64,000 bases of DNA from Lentilitoribacter sp. Alg239-R112 (lineage in GTDB: Bacteria > Pseudomonadota > Alphaproteobacteria > Rhizobiales > Rhizobiaceae). Below the pieces are notes generated by a model, which made no database searches, had not been told where the DNA came from, and was given only the letters and a program-made list of their open reading frames with translations. Both the position numbers and the translations under genes were made by a program. The stretch is from assembly GCF_900537175.1 (NCBI RefSeq), contig NZ_LS999833.1, forward strand, positions 1,612,001 to 1,676,000, written 5' to 3'. This document shows positions 8,888 through 18,572 of this stretch, piece after piece (position 1 is the stretch's first letter; every line of letters begins with the position of its first letter).

Positions 8888-9373
8888 ATGAAGGGTAGCG
8901 CAAAAGTTATTGAACGATTGAATGAAGCTCTATTTTTAGAACTTGGAGCTGTAAACCAGTATTGGCTACATTATCGTCTAGTTGATGATTGGGGATTTGC
9001 TTTGCTTGCAAAGAAAGAACGCGAGGAGTCAATTGAAGAGATGCAACATGCTGACAAGCTGATCGACCGCATTATTTTTCTCGGTGGACACCCGAATATG
9101 CAAACCATAGCACCACTTAAAATTGGCCAAAACATCAAGGAAGTTTTAGAGGCTGATCTGGAAGGCGAATATGGTGCACGCAAATCCTACTCAGAATCTC
9201 GCAAAATATGCGAAGCTGAAGGTGATTTCGTTTCGATGCGTCTTTTCGATGATCTATTGGCCGATGAAGAAGGTCACATCGACTTCCTTGAAACTCAACT
9301 TGAGCTATTGGAAAATATTGGCGTTGAGAAATACGGCCAGCTAAATGCCGAACCAGCAAACGCTGCGGAATAA
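8888..9373 (+). CDS. bfr: Bacterioferritin
   Basis: 161 residues, the normal length. It is the subunit of the 24-mer haem-containing iron-storage cage that oxidises Fe(II) and stores a ferric mineral. All ferroxidase ligands are at their standard positions: Glu18, Glu51, His54, Glu94, Glu127 and His130. The haem-ligating Met52 is present in EEMQH. The ATG follows GAGAAGGGG. An Irr-type palindrome upstream gives it a promoter separate from bfd, which precedes it. It converges on pdxJ with a hairpin between the stops. Confidence 0.97.
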   Translation: MKGSAKVIERLNEALFLELGAVNQYWLHYRLVDDWGFALLAKKEREESIEEMQHADKLIDRIIFLGGHPNMQTIAPLKIGQNIKEVLEADLEGEYGARKSYSESRKICEAEGDFVSMRLFDDLLADEEGHIDFLETQLELLENIGVEKYGQLNAEPANAAE

Positions 9374-9383
9374 TAATCAATAT

Positions 9384-9419
9384 GTCTGGGTAACGCCTGT
9401 CGTTAAACGTTACCCAGAC
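9384..9419. terminator. Shared hairpin between convergent bfr and pdxJ
   Basis: A 12-bp perfect inverted repeat (GTCTGGGTAACG and CGTTACCCAGAC, 12-base loop) fills the gap between the bfr stop and the pdxJ stop, touching the latter. It has no T-run on either strand, so termination efficiency is uncertain. Confidence 0.6.
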
Positions 9420-10174
9420 TAAGTCGTCGGCCAGCCACTAGCAGACAAAAACCGCTTTACGGTTCCTTCCATCCCAAATTCAAGTGCGTCTGCAATTAAA
9501 CCATTTCCAATTGAAACTTCTAAAAGATTATCAACTGCACCTGCCAATCCTGGCATATTTGCGACGGTTAAGTCATGCCCCGCATTAACATCCATCCCAT
9601 ATTTGGCTGCAAAACCTGCCGTATGAGAAAGATCAGCGAGAGCATTCTCCGCAGCATCCGAATCGTCAAAAGTACTGCCATAGGGACCAGTATAAAGCTC
9701 AATCCGATCAGAACCAGCTTCACTAGCTGCAATAATTTGGGTTTCATCAACATCAGGGTCGCAAAAACACGATACGCGAAATTGCTTTGTTTTTAAGCGC
9801 GTTATTATCGGCACCAAAACATTGTGGTTTGAAATAAAGTCCCATCCATGATCAGATGTCGCTTGAGATGGATCATCTGGCACAAGCGTCACCTGGTCGG
9901 GCTCGTGTTTTTCGACCAACTCCAGAAACTCACCTGTTGGGTAGCCTTCAATGTTCAATTCAGCATCGGGAAATTCATCATCAATAAGCGCACGTAGCGG
10001 GGCCAAATCTGAAAACCTTATATGCCGCTGGTCAGGTCTTGGATGTACCGTCAAACCATGAGCCCCGGCATTTAACGCAATACGCCCTAAACCAACGACG
10101 TCTGGCCAAGGCAGATCACGCCTATTTCGAAGCAAGGCGACCGCATTCAAATTTACAGATAATTTAGCAGGCAT
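9419..10174 (-). CDS. pdxJ: Pyridoxine 5'-phosphate synthase
   Basis: 251 residues. It condenses 3-amino-2-oxopropyl phosphate with deoxyxylulose 5-phosphate to pyridoxine 5'-phosphate, the last ring-forming step of the DXP-dependent vitamin B6 route. It is a TIM barrel that begins [16 protein letters not shown]. Catalytic and phosphate-binding segments include [43 protein letters not shown] and VNAGHDLT, all typical of PdxJ. The frame stays open for 41 more codons upstream, but that extension is not PdxJ-like, and ATG 10174 is preceded by GGAGG, so it is the start used here. Confidence 0.96.
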   Translation of the reverse strand: MPAKLSVNLNAVALLRNRRDLPWPDVVGLGRIALNAGAHGLTVHPRPDQRHIRFSDLAPLRALIDDEFPDAELNIEGYPTGEFLELVEKHEPDQVTLVPDDPSQATSDHGWDFISNHNVLVPIITRLKTKQFRVSCFCDPDVDETQIIAASEAGSDRIELYTGPYGSTFDDSDAAENALADLSHTAGFAAKYGMDVNAGHDLTVANMPGLAGAVDNLLEVSIGNGLIADALEFGMEGTVKRFLSASGWPTT

Positions 10175-10379
10175 TTCACTAACCTCCACTTCAAACACTA
10201 TCTTAATATACGCTAGTACATTGTCTATGAATACCAATATAAATTGATGTAACCAGTTAAAAAATTCATGTGTGACAGCTTTATTCTGAGATTGCATAAC
10301 GCAAGGCGCTGCAATTTGATACAGTAAACTAAACTGTTCTCAAGTTTCATCACATGTCAGGTTTCATACTCCGACAACA

Positions 10380-12023
10380 TCATTGATGTTCTTCTTCCTG
10401 AACATCTATAAGCGACTGATTAATAAGGTCGATCGCGTTGGTATATTCTGCCCATGCAATGATTTTTCTGTGATCATTTGATCCAACAACAGGCAACCGC
10501 ATCTCACCTGTTTCATCAAACAATTTCAATGCAGTTTCAAAATTATCTGTCGGCTTCAAAACCAAAACATCGCCCTCAGCAAGAACATCATCACCTTGGC
10601 CACTTGCAGATCCATCAAGCTCAATCATGATATCAGAAACCCAAAGATTCCTCAGCATTGCGCGGTACGGCCCGTGTCTTACATCCAACCCACGCAACTC
10701 AAGCTGCCAATGGAAAAAGGAGCGACCATGGATAGCCTGATTTATCCCGTGAGAAACCGCGATTGTAAGAAGCAATGCTATAGAAAGTGTATATCCTCCC
10801 GTCAATTCAAACGCGATCACCGTTGTCGAAATCGGAGCTCCAATGACAGTTGCAGCCACCGCCCCCATGCCTAAAATTGCATATAGACCTGGATCAGAGG
10901 CCATCTCTGGCAATATTCCTGCCGCAGTAATACCGAATACACCACCCGTAAGCGCACCTAAATAAAGAGCTGGTGAAAACACACCACCACCAAATCGGGA
11001 GGCATACGTGAGAGCCGATGCAAATATTTTTAGCGTGATCAAAACGACCATAAGCATAACGGGAATTCTTGTCCAAAGAGCATCATTTGTCGTCTCATAA
11101 CCAATGCCCAATATTTGCGGATAGTAAGTACCGATTATCCCTAATGCTAAACCACCAAGAACGGGTCTGATCCACAACGGAAGGTCAAGCTTTTTCGCCG
11201 AATAGTCCGCGAGGAACAGACTAAATTGGAAGATAATAGCAACAAACGCACAAACCATTCCCAAAAGGAAGAAAGCCGGAAATTCAAAATATGAGATAAT
11301 TTCATAACTTGGAATAGAAAATACCGTATCTTCACCCAACCAAAGTCGGGAAATGACAGTACCTGATACCGAAGACAATACAATTGGAACAAAAGAACGA
11401 GCAGAATAGTGCCCCAGTATGACCTCATGAGCAAATAATACGCCAGCAATCGGCGCATTGAAGCTAGCAGAAACGGCAGATGCAGCTCCCGCAGCCAGCA
11501 ATGTTCTACTCGATTTTTCTGGCAATTTCATCTTGCTTGCAAGTGAACTCGCAAATGATGCGCCAAGATGAATGACTGGCCCCTCACGACCTGCGCTTGC
11601 TCCTGCCCCAAGAGAAATGACAGTTACAATTGCTGACCAAACACCTTCTCGAAAACTCAATTTACGACCAGAAACATGTCGAGCTTCCATAACATCAGCT
11701 ACACTTCCAGCGCGGTGTATTTTCAATACAAACTGCAACAGTAGACCTACAATTAACCCGCCGGCAGCTGGCGTTAGTAAGATAACGAGGAAGTGTACAT
11801 TTTTAAGCTTAGCAAGAAAAATTTCGCTCCGTTCACCTGACCAAACATATTGTACAAAACCGATAAATTCATTGAACAAGACAACAAGGATTGCTGCGCC
11901 AATACCGATTATAATGCCAAGCATCCAAATTAGAGGCTGTCGATGTGTTGTAAAGCTGGATAAGTTAGGCCGTATCCACTGAGAAAAAAGCCCTATGGTT
12001 TTACTGGTGATTTCAAAGAGCAA
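10380..12023 (-). CDS. CLC-family chloride channel/transporter with C-terminal CBS-like region
   Basis: 547 residues with 10-12 hydrophobic helices, followed from about residue 455 by a cytosolic region resembling a degenerate CBS pair (VSDIMIELDG, EMRLPVVGS). CLC hallmarks are the gating glutamate in GAGASAGREGP and the second anion-pore motif GGVFSPALYLG. The first pore motif GSGIP is altered to GSVAD. Aligned without gaps to E. coli ClcA at FNAPLAGILFIIEE, the position of the proton glutamate (Glu203) is Val in FNAPIAGVLFAHEV, as in CLC channels. The start is TTG 12023, supported by GGATGGGGA upstream. Its physiological anion and transport mode are unknown. Confidence 0.88.
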   Translation of the reverse strand: MLFEITSKTIGLFSQWIRPNLSSFTTHRQPLIWMLGIIIGIGAAILVVLFNEFIGFVQYVWSGERSEIFLAKLKNVHFLVILLTPAAGGLIVGLLLQFVLKIHRAGSVADVMEARHVSGRKLSFREGVWSAIVTVISLGAGASAGREGPVIHLGASFASSLASKMKLPEKSSRTLLAAGAASAVSASFNAPIAGVLFAHEVILGHYSARSFVPIVLSSVSGTVISRLWLGEDTVFSIPSYEIISYFEFPAFFLLGMVCAFVAIIFQFSLFLADYSAKKLDLPLWIRPVLGGLALGIIGTYYPQILGIGYETTNDALWTRIPVMLMVVLITLKIFASALTYASRFGGGVFSPALYLGALTGGVFGITAAGILPEMASDPGLYAILGMGAVAATVIGAPISTTVIAFELTGGYTLSIALLLTIAVSHGINQAIHGRSFFHWQLELRGLDVRHGPYRAMLRNLWVSDIMIELDGSASGQGDDVLAEGDVLVLKPTDNFETALKLFDETGEMRLPVVGSNDHRKIIAWAEYTNAIDLINQSLIDVQEEEHQ

Positions 12024-12136
12024 TTATATTCCCCATCCATTTATATTGCTTCAATTTCGTGCACTAAATCACTAAAATCTAGACAAGTTAGACGAACCCT
12101 ATCATAAAGAATCAAAGCTTTTTGGAAGGATAACAT

Positions 12137-13552
12137 ATGCCTGCGGCAAGTTCCGAGCAACGGTCTGAAAAAGTCTCTCTCGTGATAGATGTATTGCGGC
12201 AGCAGTTAGGAGAAAAAATCAACACAGGTGAGAGCGTACGTTCACAGCACTCTCATACAACGACATCTCTCCCTTCCCAACTTCCAGATGCAGTTGTCTT
12301 TGCAGATAATCCTGATGACATTACTATAGTTGTTAACACCTGCGCTAAATATGAAGTACCAGTTATACCGTTTGGAATTGGTACATCTCTTGAAGGACAG
12401 ATAAATGCTGCAAACGGCGGCATCTCAATCGATGTATCCGGCATGAATAAAATCCTTTCAGTTAATTCAGAAGATATGGATTGCACAGTCGAACCCGGGG
12501 TAACCCGCGAACAGCTTAACAGTTACTTAAGGGACACAGGCCTTTTCTTTCCCATCGACCCTGGAGCCAACGCAACAATTGGCGGAATGACTGCCACGCG
12601 CGCCTCAGGCACAAATGCTGTCAGATACGGTACAATGCGCGAGAATGTAATTTCAGTTGAAGCTGTCACGGCAGATGGAAAGAAGATCAAGACAGCGAAT
12701 CGCGCTCGCAAATCATCCGCAGGCTATGATTTAACACGGCTTTTCGTTGGTTCCGAAGGCACCTTAGGTGTAATAACAGCCATAACGCTGAAACTACATA
12801 GTGCCCCGTCAAGTATATTGAGCGGTACTTGCGTGTTTGACGACATTGAAGCAGCTACAAACACGGTGATCATGACCATCCAAATGGGTATCCCTGTTGC
12901 AAGAATAGAGCTTATGGATGCCGTGCAAATTAGAGCTTCAAACATTTATTCTGACATGGATAATCCTGAGAAACCTACGCTCTTTATCGAATTACACGGA
13001 GAGGAGGAAGATGTTGAAAAACAAGCAGAAATGTTCGCTGAAATCGCAAAGGATTTTGGCGCACAAGACCCACAATTTTCGTCTATTTTGGAAGAAAGAA
13101 ACAAACTCTGGAAAGCACGCCATGATGCTTATTGGGCAATGAAAAGCCTTAAACCAAATACTGATATGATTACGACGGATGCATGTGTGCCCTTATCCCG
13201 GTTTTCTGAATGTGTTGTAAAGTCTCAACAAGATCTAGCTGAATTGAACCTGTTCGGCGCAATTATTGGACATGCCGGAGATGGAAATTTTCATACTCAA
13301 GTCATGATCAATCCTGATGATGATGATGAACTTGTTCGAGTAAGAGAATATGCCTCACGCGTAAGTAAGCGGGCAATTGAGATGGATGGAACTTGCACGG
13401 GTGAACATGGCATCGGACAGGGAAAGCAAAAATATTTAGATCTAGAACTTGGAGATAGTGTGGATATTATGCGACAGATTAAAAAAGCACTGGACCCAAA
13501 AAATATAATGAACCCGGGTAAGGTTTTTCAATTGAACGGACAAACAAAATGA
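12137..13552 (+). CDS. FAD-linked oxidase, GlcD / D-lactate dehydrogenase type
   Basis: 471 residues. An N-terminal FAD-binding PCMH domain has the pyrophosphate-binding stretch VIPFGIGTSLEGQ and VEPGVTREQLNSYL, followed by DPGANATIGGMTATRASGTNA. The C-terminal FAD-oxidase domain ends with IGHAGDGNFHT and GTCTGEHGIGQGK, metal- and substrate-binding motifs shared by D-lactate dehydrogenase, GlcD and D-2-hydroxyglutarate dehydrogenases. It should oxidise a D-2-hydroxy acid. D-lactate (cytochrome) is the likeliest but not certain, and no partner GlcE/GlcF genes are adjacent. GGAAGGA precedes the ATG. It is divergent from the CLC gene. Confidence 0.9.
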   Translation: MPAASSEQRSEKVSLVIDVLRQQLGEKINTGESVRSQHSHTTTSLPSQLPDAVVFADNPDDITIVVNTCAKYEVPVIPFGIGTSLEGQINAANGGISIDVSGMNKILSVNSEDMDCTVEPGVTREQLNSYLRDTGLFFPIDPGANATIGGMTATRASGTNAVRYGTMRENVISVEAVTADGKKIKTANRARKSSAGYDLTRLFVGSEGTLGVITAITLKLHSAPSSILSGTCVFDDIEAATNTVIMTIQMGIPVARIELMDAVQIRASNIYSDMDNPEKPTLFIELHGEEEDVEKQAEMFAEIAKDFGAQDPQFSSILEERNKLWKARHDAYWAMKSLKPNTDMITTDACVPLSRFSECVVKSQQDLAELNLFGAIIGHAGDGNFHTQVMINPDDDDELVRVREYASRVSKRAIEMDGTCTGEHGIGQGKQKYLDLELGDSVDIMRQIKKALDPKNIMNPGKVFQLNGQTK

Positions 13553-13663
13553 AACCGTTGCGTTACTTAAATTCACCGCACTTAAGTACTAAAAGTAACA
13601 TCTAGCGCAATCTCATCATATTAAACTTGTCATAGCGAGAACAAAAGAGTGTAACATAGAGCC

Positions 13664-16600
13664 ATGATTTTAGTTCGGTTGTTTATTTTTTTTGGTGGTT
13701 TGCTCGCTCTTGGGCTAATAGCACTTCTCGTCGGCCCGTATTTTATCGATTGGTCAGATTATCGATCAGACTTTCAAAAACAAGCAAGCCGCATATTAGG
13801 GCAAAAAGTCATTGTTAATGGTGATGCTGAGCTCCGGATACTCCCTTTCCCGTCCCTCACATTTAATGACTTAACTGTCGGAGAAAACGCCTCCGGTCAA
13901 CCAATGATGACTGCCAAGCAATTCGAAGCCGATTTAGAAATTACTCCTTTTTTAAGTGGAGAAATTCTAATTTTCGACATGAAGATTGTTGAACCTGATT
14001 TGACAGTTACTCTGCTTGAAGATGGAACTCTTGATTGGGCTTTAAGGAGCGAAAAACAACTCGCGGGCAACACGCTGGTTCTAGAAAATATCATAGTATC
14101 AAACGGTAAGATCACCCTTGTTGATCTACAAAACCAACGTAGAAAACGTGTTTCCGGTATTAACGCGACACTTGCTGCACCAGAAATTTCCGGTCCGTGG
14201 AATATCAACGGTTCAGCTATACTTGAAGATCACACCTTCAACTACACATTAAACACGGGGATAGCCAATGAAGATGGTCATATTCGATTGCGATCCAAAC
14301 TATCAATCGATGGCTTTCCATTGCAGTTAGAAAGTGAAGGCGATGCCAAAATCATTAACAATAAGCCTTCCTACCTTGGTAAATTTTCCGTAGCAAAACA
14401 ATCAGATAAGAATGTTCTTAATACGAGTGCAGAATTCAGATCGTTACTTTCATTAAATATCAAAGGTGAATTCAAAGCCAATAGCGAGCGACTTGATATC
14501 CCCACTTACAGGCTAACATCAGGAAAAACATCCGATCCTTACATTGTCGAAGGTAAGGCGCTTATTGATACCGGCTCCAAGCCTGAATTTTCAATAACGG
14601 CGAAGGGACAACAAATAGATCTAACCCAACTTGCCGCTACAAAAAACCAAGAAAAACCACATACAGATATCACGTCCGGCTTTATTCGATTGAGCGAGAT
14701 CGCCCAAGATATCCCTATCCCAGACATGCCTGGTCAAATAGATCTATCCCTTCCAGCCGTTGTCGCAGGGCAAACCACTATTCGCGAGGTTGAACTACGA
14801 GCAAGACCGATGGACAGAGGCTGGTATCTCGACCGATTTGAAGCGAAATTACCTGGCCGAACGAGCATCGAAGCAAGAGGTAGCCTTCAACTTAGCGAAA
14901 GCCCTAGTTTTGAAGGAAACATGCTGGTCGCTTCTCGCCAACCATCAGGATTTTCATCATGGCTAATCGGAAGTGTGGACCCTGTTATACGAAAAATGGG
15001 CACAGCAGGCTTTTCAGCAAATGTCCTGATCAATGAAAAAATTCAACGCTTGGAAAATCTGGAACTGATACTCGGCACCGCTATCATTAACGGCAAGGCA
15101 GAACGACAAAGTCTTCCTAAACGGAAACCATCACTGACAGTAAATTTGATTGGTGATGAAATTGACTTAGACAGAATAGCTGCCGTAGCAAGACTTATAA
15201 ATTTGGATAAAACAATTGATGAAAGCGGTGGTCTTCTTAACCATGACGTAGCGGTTCAAGTTGATGCAAAAGTCATGAAATATACCCACCTTTCCGCTAA
15301 AGAGGTTGCAGCGATAGCAACTTGGAGGTCGGGAAGTTTAAACCTTGATAAAATTACGTTCGGCAATTTTGCAGGCGCTAAGGGTAGATTGTTTGGCTCG
15401 CTTGAGAACCTGTTTGAAAAACCTACCGGGAGTATCGATTTCAATTTTTCTGCCAATAGTGCAAACGATATCTTCTCACTCGCAGGAAGCATATCAAATA
15501 GACATCCAGTTGTTGAACGGTTGCGAAGAAATCAATCATATTTTTCCAACATGGACTTAACCGGAAATCTTACAATCGCAGACGATCAAATTCCGGAATT
15601 CATACTAAATGGCAAGATCAACGAAAGTGAAATAACTCTCATAGCCAAAGGAGCAGAAAATTTCGGTGCGATATTGGCCAGTCCATCCACCGCATCCTTT
15701 GCAGCAAATGTTACCGCAAGCAATCCACAAAGCGCAAAACTATTATCGCAACTAGGTTTTGAAGTTCTACCGTTTGATTTTGAAGAAAGTGCGGAAATTA
15801 ATCTTGAAATATCTCAACTTAATTCTACTAACACTGATGTAGCAGCAAAACTAACATCCGGCTCTACAAGAGTCGCCCTTGAAGGAACTTTACTATCTGA
15901 CGAGAACGAGGATATTTCTCTTGCTACTGGTGAATTCGCACTCGAAGTAAACTCTGACGACATTGAACCACTCCTACTCTCTTTAGGCCAAAACCCTCCT
16001 GCGATTGGCACCGGACAACCGCTAAAATTTAGTGCAGATATGCAAACCTCTGGTGAGGTCATTGGACTTAAAAACATTCAAGGTAACGCAGACGGAAACG
16101 AATTTAGTGGTGAATTGGTATTCGATAGCAGCAAACGAAATTTGCGCGTAAACGGTCATCTTAATGTAGACCAACTAGAGCTAGAATGGTTCTATGAACT
16201 AGCGCTCGGCGTTCGCATTCAAACCTTGTCTGATGAGACCTGGAATTCAACATCTTTTCTTCCACCATATGAGTTTACACCTCATGCAGAATTGAAATTA
16301 TCTGCAAACAAATTGCTCATACCTAACACTGAAACAGTAGAAAATTTCTCGTCTAAGATAGCCATCGGACCGGGTGATATAGCCATATCGGATATATCCG
16401 GCCAATGGTTTAGTGGAGAGTTTCTTGGAGACCTGTCCATCTCAAACCCAGACGGGAAAGCATTTGCAAGTTTAAAAGGCACCCTCACCGGTGCTGATCT
16501 CAATCATTTCACCTGGATCAATAACGAACAACCGGTGTTTGAAGGCGAGATAGATATTTTAGGCCATATAGAGGGCGCCGGCACAAGCTTATCAACCATC

Positions 16601-17569
16601 ACGGAATCGTTAAATGGAGGAGGGCTTTACAAGATCAGCAATATTAAAATCTCAAATTTCAACCCTGATATTTTAGATGGATTGCTGACCAATGTGGACA
16701 AACAAGGCCTTGAGATTACACCCGAAACAATAGCTGATCTGAGTCGTCAGCTCGTATCGGAGAGCGATTACAACATTGAGAGCCTATCCCTGCCCTTTAC
16801 AATTACTGGTGGACAACAACGGCTTTCAAGCTTCAAAGTTGACGATGCTTTATTTAGTCTCACAGGCGAAGCCAAATTTAACATTCCAACCAGAAAAATG
16901 GATGTAAAAGTAGATGTACTTCACGACCCCCAACTTGAAATACAGACAGGCGCAACCTCTGAACTAACCTACATATTTGACGGTCCCATTGAAGCCCCTT
17001 CGCGTTCGGTGGATGCCAATGCGATGAGTAACTTTCTATCTATTCGCGCCTATGAGCGAGAACGCAGGCGCGTCGAATTGCTTCAAGCCAGCATCTTGGA
17101 AAAACAAAGTCTGCGACGCGAAATTTCACTTGTGAAAGACCAACAGTTCAAACGCGAAGAACAGGCACGTTTAAAAGCAGAGGAAGAAGCTCGTATCTTA
17201 GCCGAGCAAGAAGCTTTGAGATTGGCAAAAGAGAAAGCCGAACAAGAAGCAGAGGAAAAACGTTTGAAGGCCTTGGAGCAAGCACGCATTGCCGAGGAGG
17301 AAAAGAAGGCAAAACGTTTAGCCGAAGCACAAAAACGTGCCGAGGAGGAAGAAAAGGCCGCTGAACTTAAGGCACAGTTAGCTGCAGAAGAGGCTGAAAG
17401 GCTGGCGAAAGAGCAAGAACAAAAAGCTGCTGCCGCAAAAGAAGAGAAGGCTAAGATAAAGACCGAAAACTGGGAAAATTCTGTCGAACGAATTTTAAGA
17501 GGTGATCAAGACTCGGCCACGATTGATGGCATTATTGTCTTACCTTTAAATGCGCCAACCAGTGAGTAA
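13664..17569 (+). CDS. AsmA family protein with coiled-coil tail
   Basis: 1301 residues. One N-terminal transmembrane segment (FIFFGGLLALGLIALLVGPYFI) is followed by the AsmA start (DWSDYRSDFQKQASRILGQKVIVNGDAELRI, given here only as a motif region at residues 26-56), then a very long beta-rich periplasmic repeat region. A conserved AsmA-C block lies near residues 1000-1110. Relatives are large bridge-like proteins implicated in lipid transport and outer-membrane homeostasis. Residues about 1125-1270 are an Ala/Glu/Lys/Arg-rich coiled coil that is not part of the usual family architecture. It stands alone between a flavoprotein gene and convergent DUF4169. Confidence 0.88.
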   Translation: MILVRLFIFFGGLLALGLIALLVGPYFIDWSDYRSDFQKQASRILGQKVIVNGDAELRILPFPSLTFNDLTVGENASGQPMMTAKQFEADLEITPFLSGEILIFDMKIVEPDLTVTLLEDGTLDWALRSEKQLAGNTLVLENIIVSNGKITLVDLQNQRRKRVSGINATLAAPEISGPWNINGSAILEDHTFNYTLNTGIANEDGHIRLRSKLSIDGFPLQLESEGDAKIINNKPSYLGKFSVAKQSDKNVLNTSAEFRSLLSLNIKGEFKANSERLDIPTYRLTSGKTSDPYIVEGKALIDTGSKPEFSITAKGQQIDLTQLAATKNQEKPHTDITSGFIRLSEIAQDIPIPDMPGQIDLSLPAVVAGQTTIREVELRARPMDRGWYLDRFEAKLPGRTSIEARGSLQLSESPSFEGNMLVASRQPSGFSSWLIGSVDPVIRKMGTAGFSANVLINEKIQRLENLELILGTAIINGKAERQSLPKRKPSLTVNLIGDEIDLDRIAAVARLINLDKTIDESGGLLNHDVAVQVDAKVMKYTHLSAKEVAAIATWRSGSLNLDKITFGNFAGAKGRLFGSLENLFEKPTGSIDFNFSANSANDIFSLAGSISNRHPVVERLRRNQSYFSNMDLTGNLTIADDQIPEFILNGKINESEITLIAKGAENFGAILASPSTASFAANVTASNPQSAKLLSQLGFEVLPFDFEESAEINLEISQLNSTNTDVAAKLTSGSTRVALEGTLLSDENEDISLATGEFALEVNSDDIEPLLLSLGQNPPAIGTGQPLKFSADMQTSGEVIGLKNIQGNADGNEFSGELVFDSSKRNLRVNGHLNVDQLELEWFYELALGVRIQTLSDETWNSTSFLPPYEFTPHAELKLSANKLLIPNTETVENFSSKIAIGPGDIAISDISGQWFSGEFLGDLSISNPDGKAFASLKGTLTGADLNHFTWINNEQPVFEGEIDILGHIEGAGTSLSTITESLNGGGLYKISNIKISNFNPDILDGLLTNVDKQGLEITPETIADLSRQLVSESDYNIESLSLPFTITGGQQRLSSFKVDDALFSLTGEAKFNIPTRKMDVKVDVLHDPQLEIQTGATSELTYIFDGPIEAPSRSVDANAMSNFLSIRAYERERRRVELLQASILEKQSLRREISLVKDQQFKREEQARLKAEEEARILAEQEALRLAKEKAEQEAEEKRLKALEQARIAEEEKKAKRLAEAQKRAEEEEKAAELKAQLAAEEAERLAKEQEQKAAAAKEEKAKIKTENWENSVERILRGDQDSATIDGIIVLPLNAPTSE

Positions 17570-17581
17570 TTTCAAATAGAC

Positions 17582-17761
17582 TCAATCTTCAATTTTCTTT
17601 TTATCGATATCTGAAATTGCTTTCTGATTTAATCGGTCGGTCAACTTCTTTTCGCTTTTTGTGCGGCCAAAGCTAATTCTATTCTGCTCAGCGACCTTGT
17701 CTTTGTCCGAGCGCTTCTTTTGTTTTCGAACTAATCTGAGATTAACAACATTATCTGCCAT
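17582..17761 (-). CDS. DUF4169 family small basic protein
   Basis: 59 residues. The pattern VVNLRLVRKQKKRSDKDK...NRISFGRTKSEK matches DUF4169, a short charged helical family confined largely to alphaproteobacteria and often found beside sspB. Its function is unknown. The ATG at 17761 is used; an in-frame TTG lies 12 bases further upstream. It starts 16 bases after the sspB stop, so the two genes almost certainly form an operon. It converges on the AsmA gene with only 12 bases between stops. Confidence 0.85.
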   Translation of the reverse strand: MADNVVNLRLVRKQKKRSDKDKVAEQNRISFGRTKSEKKLTDRLNQKAISDIDKKKIED

Positions 17762-17776
17762 TAGAGTGCTCAATAT

Positions 17777-18304
17777 CTAAGTTTTTTTGCGAAAAGCATC
17801 CAACGACACGACATCTGCGCTGGCATCACCTTGCTCTTTTTCATCATCATCATCGGAAGTTTTATCTTCAATAACAACGGGCTTTGTTTCAAGCGTCTGA
17901 ACATCAGCATCTGCTTGATCTTCACTTGCCTGCTCTTCTTCAGTTATCAAGTTATCAAATTCTAGCTCAAAATTAACCGAAGGATCATAAAACCCTCTAA
18001 TAGCACTGAATGGCACAACCAACTTTTCCGGTTGATCAGAAAACGAAAGCCCGATTTCGAATAATGTGTCCGTAACTTTCAACTCCCAAAATTGATGTTG
18101 AACAACGATAGTCATCTGATCCGGATAACGTTCTTGCAAAGCGCTTGAAATTCGAACACCAGGAGCTGTCGTAAGAAAGGTTATGAAAAAATGATGCTCC
18201 CCGGGCAATTGCCCGGCAGCAGCAGTCTCGATCAGCACTTTTTTTATAACGCCTCTAAGCGCTTCTTGTGCCAAGATGTCATAACGAATTTGATCTTGCG
18301 ACAT
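17777..18304 (-). CDS. sspB: SspB family protein, ClpXP adaptor for tagged substrates
   Basis: About 175 residues. SspB-alpha binds the ssrA degradation tag and hands tagged proteins to ClpXP. The N-terminal substrate-binding domain (about 1-125) has the family blocks IRYDILAQEALRGVI, HHFFITFLTTAPGV, MTIVVQHQFWEL and VPFSAIRGFYDPSVNFELEF. It is followed by an acidic linker (EEEQASEDQADADV, then SDDDDEKEQGDA) and a C-terminal motif SLDAFRKK, the probable ClpX-binding tail. ATG 18304 follows GGGGA. The next gene upstream on the same strand is ssrA itself, so tag source and tag reader are neighbours. Confidence 0.93.
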   Translation of the reverse strand: MSQDQIRYDILAQEALRGVIKKVLIETAAAGQLPGEHHFFITFLTTAPGVRISSALQERYPDQMTIVVQHQFWELKVTDTLFEIGLSFSDQPEKLVVPFSAIRGFYDPSVNFELEFDNLITEEEQASEDQADADVQTLETKPVVIEDKTSDDDDEKEQGDASADVVSLDAFRKKT

Positions 18305-18435
18305 ATTTATCCCCAAACTTGCGCCAACTTATCTCAACGCCACCTAAAATATTTAAAGCGCTATAGAAATAAACCGAGTCGATTTCAACTAAATATACCG
18401 CAATATTACGTTAAACCAAACAATTACCAAAATTT

Positions 18436-18473
18436 TGAAGAAAAAGTGAAGGCTTCTGTTGCCAGGTGCCTTC
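18436..18473 (-). terminator. Terminator-like hairpin at the 3' end of ssrA
   Basis: On the minus strand the stem GAAGGC/GCCTTC encloses a second stem CTG/CAG closed by a GCAA tetraloop, followed by ACTTTTTC. It ends the tmRNA precursor before sspB. Confidence 0.65.
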
Positions 18474-18530
18474 GAACCCCGCCTAGTCGTGCGAACAACT
18501 AGGACTTAATGTGAAACTATCGAACCGCAA

Positions 18531-18572
18531 TTAAGCAGCTAGACGTGCTTCCGCATAGTTGTTATCATTTGC
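18531..18572 (-). other. tmRNA tag reading frame (ANDNNYAEARLAA-stop)
   Basis: The resume codon GCA follows GTAGTT, and the frame reads A-N-D-N-N-Y-A-E-A-R-L-A-A then TAA. The ending LAA is the ClpX-recognised C-terminus and the AND start is the SspB-bound part. It is not a free-standing gene. Confidence 0.92.

Noticed and set aside
10175..10297. A 41-codon N-terminal extension of pdxJ
   Set aside because: The extension is not PdxJ-like, and ATG 10174 has a GGAGG ribosome site and the family-typical N-terminus.
10321..10337. Imperfect palindrome ACAGTAAACTAAACTGT as an operator
   Set aside because: It is about 150 bases from pdxJ and has mismatched centre arms, so it could be chance in AT-rich sequence.
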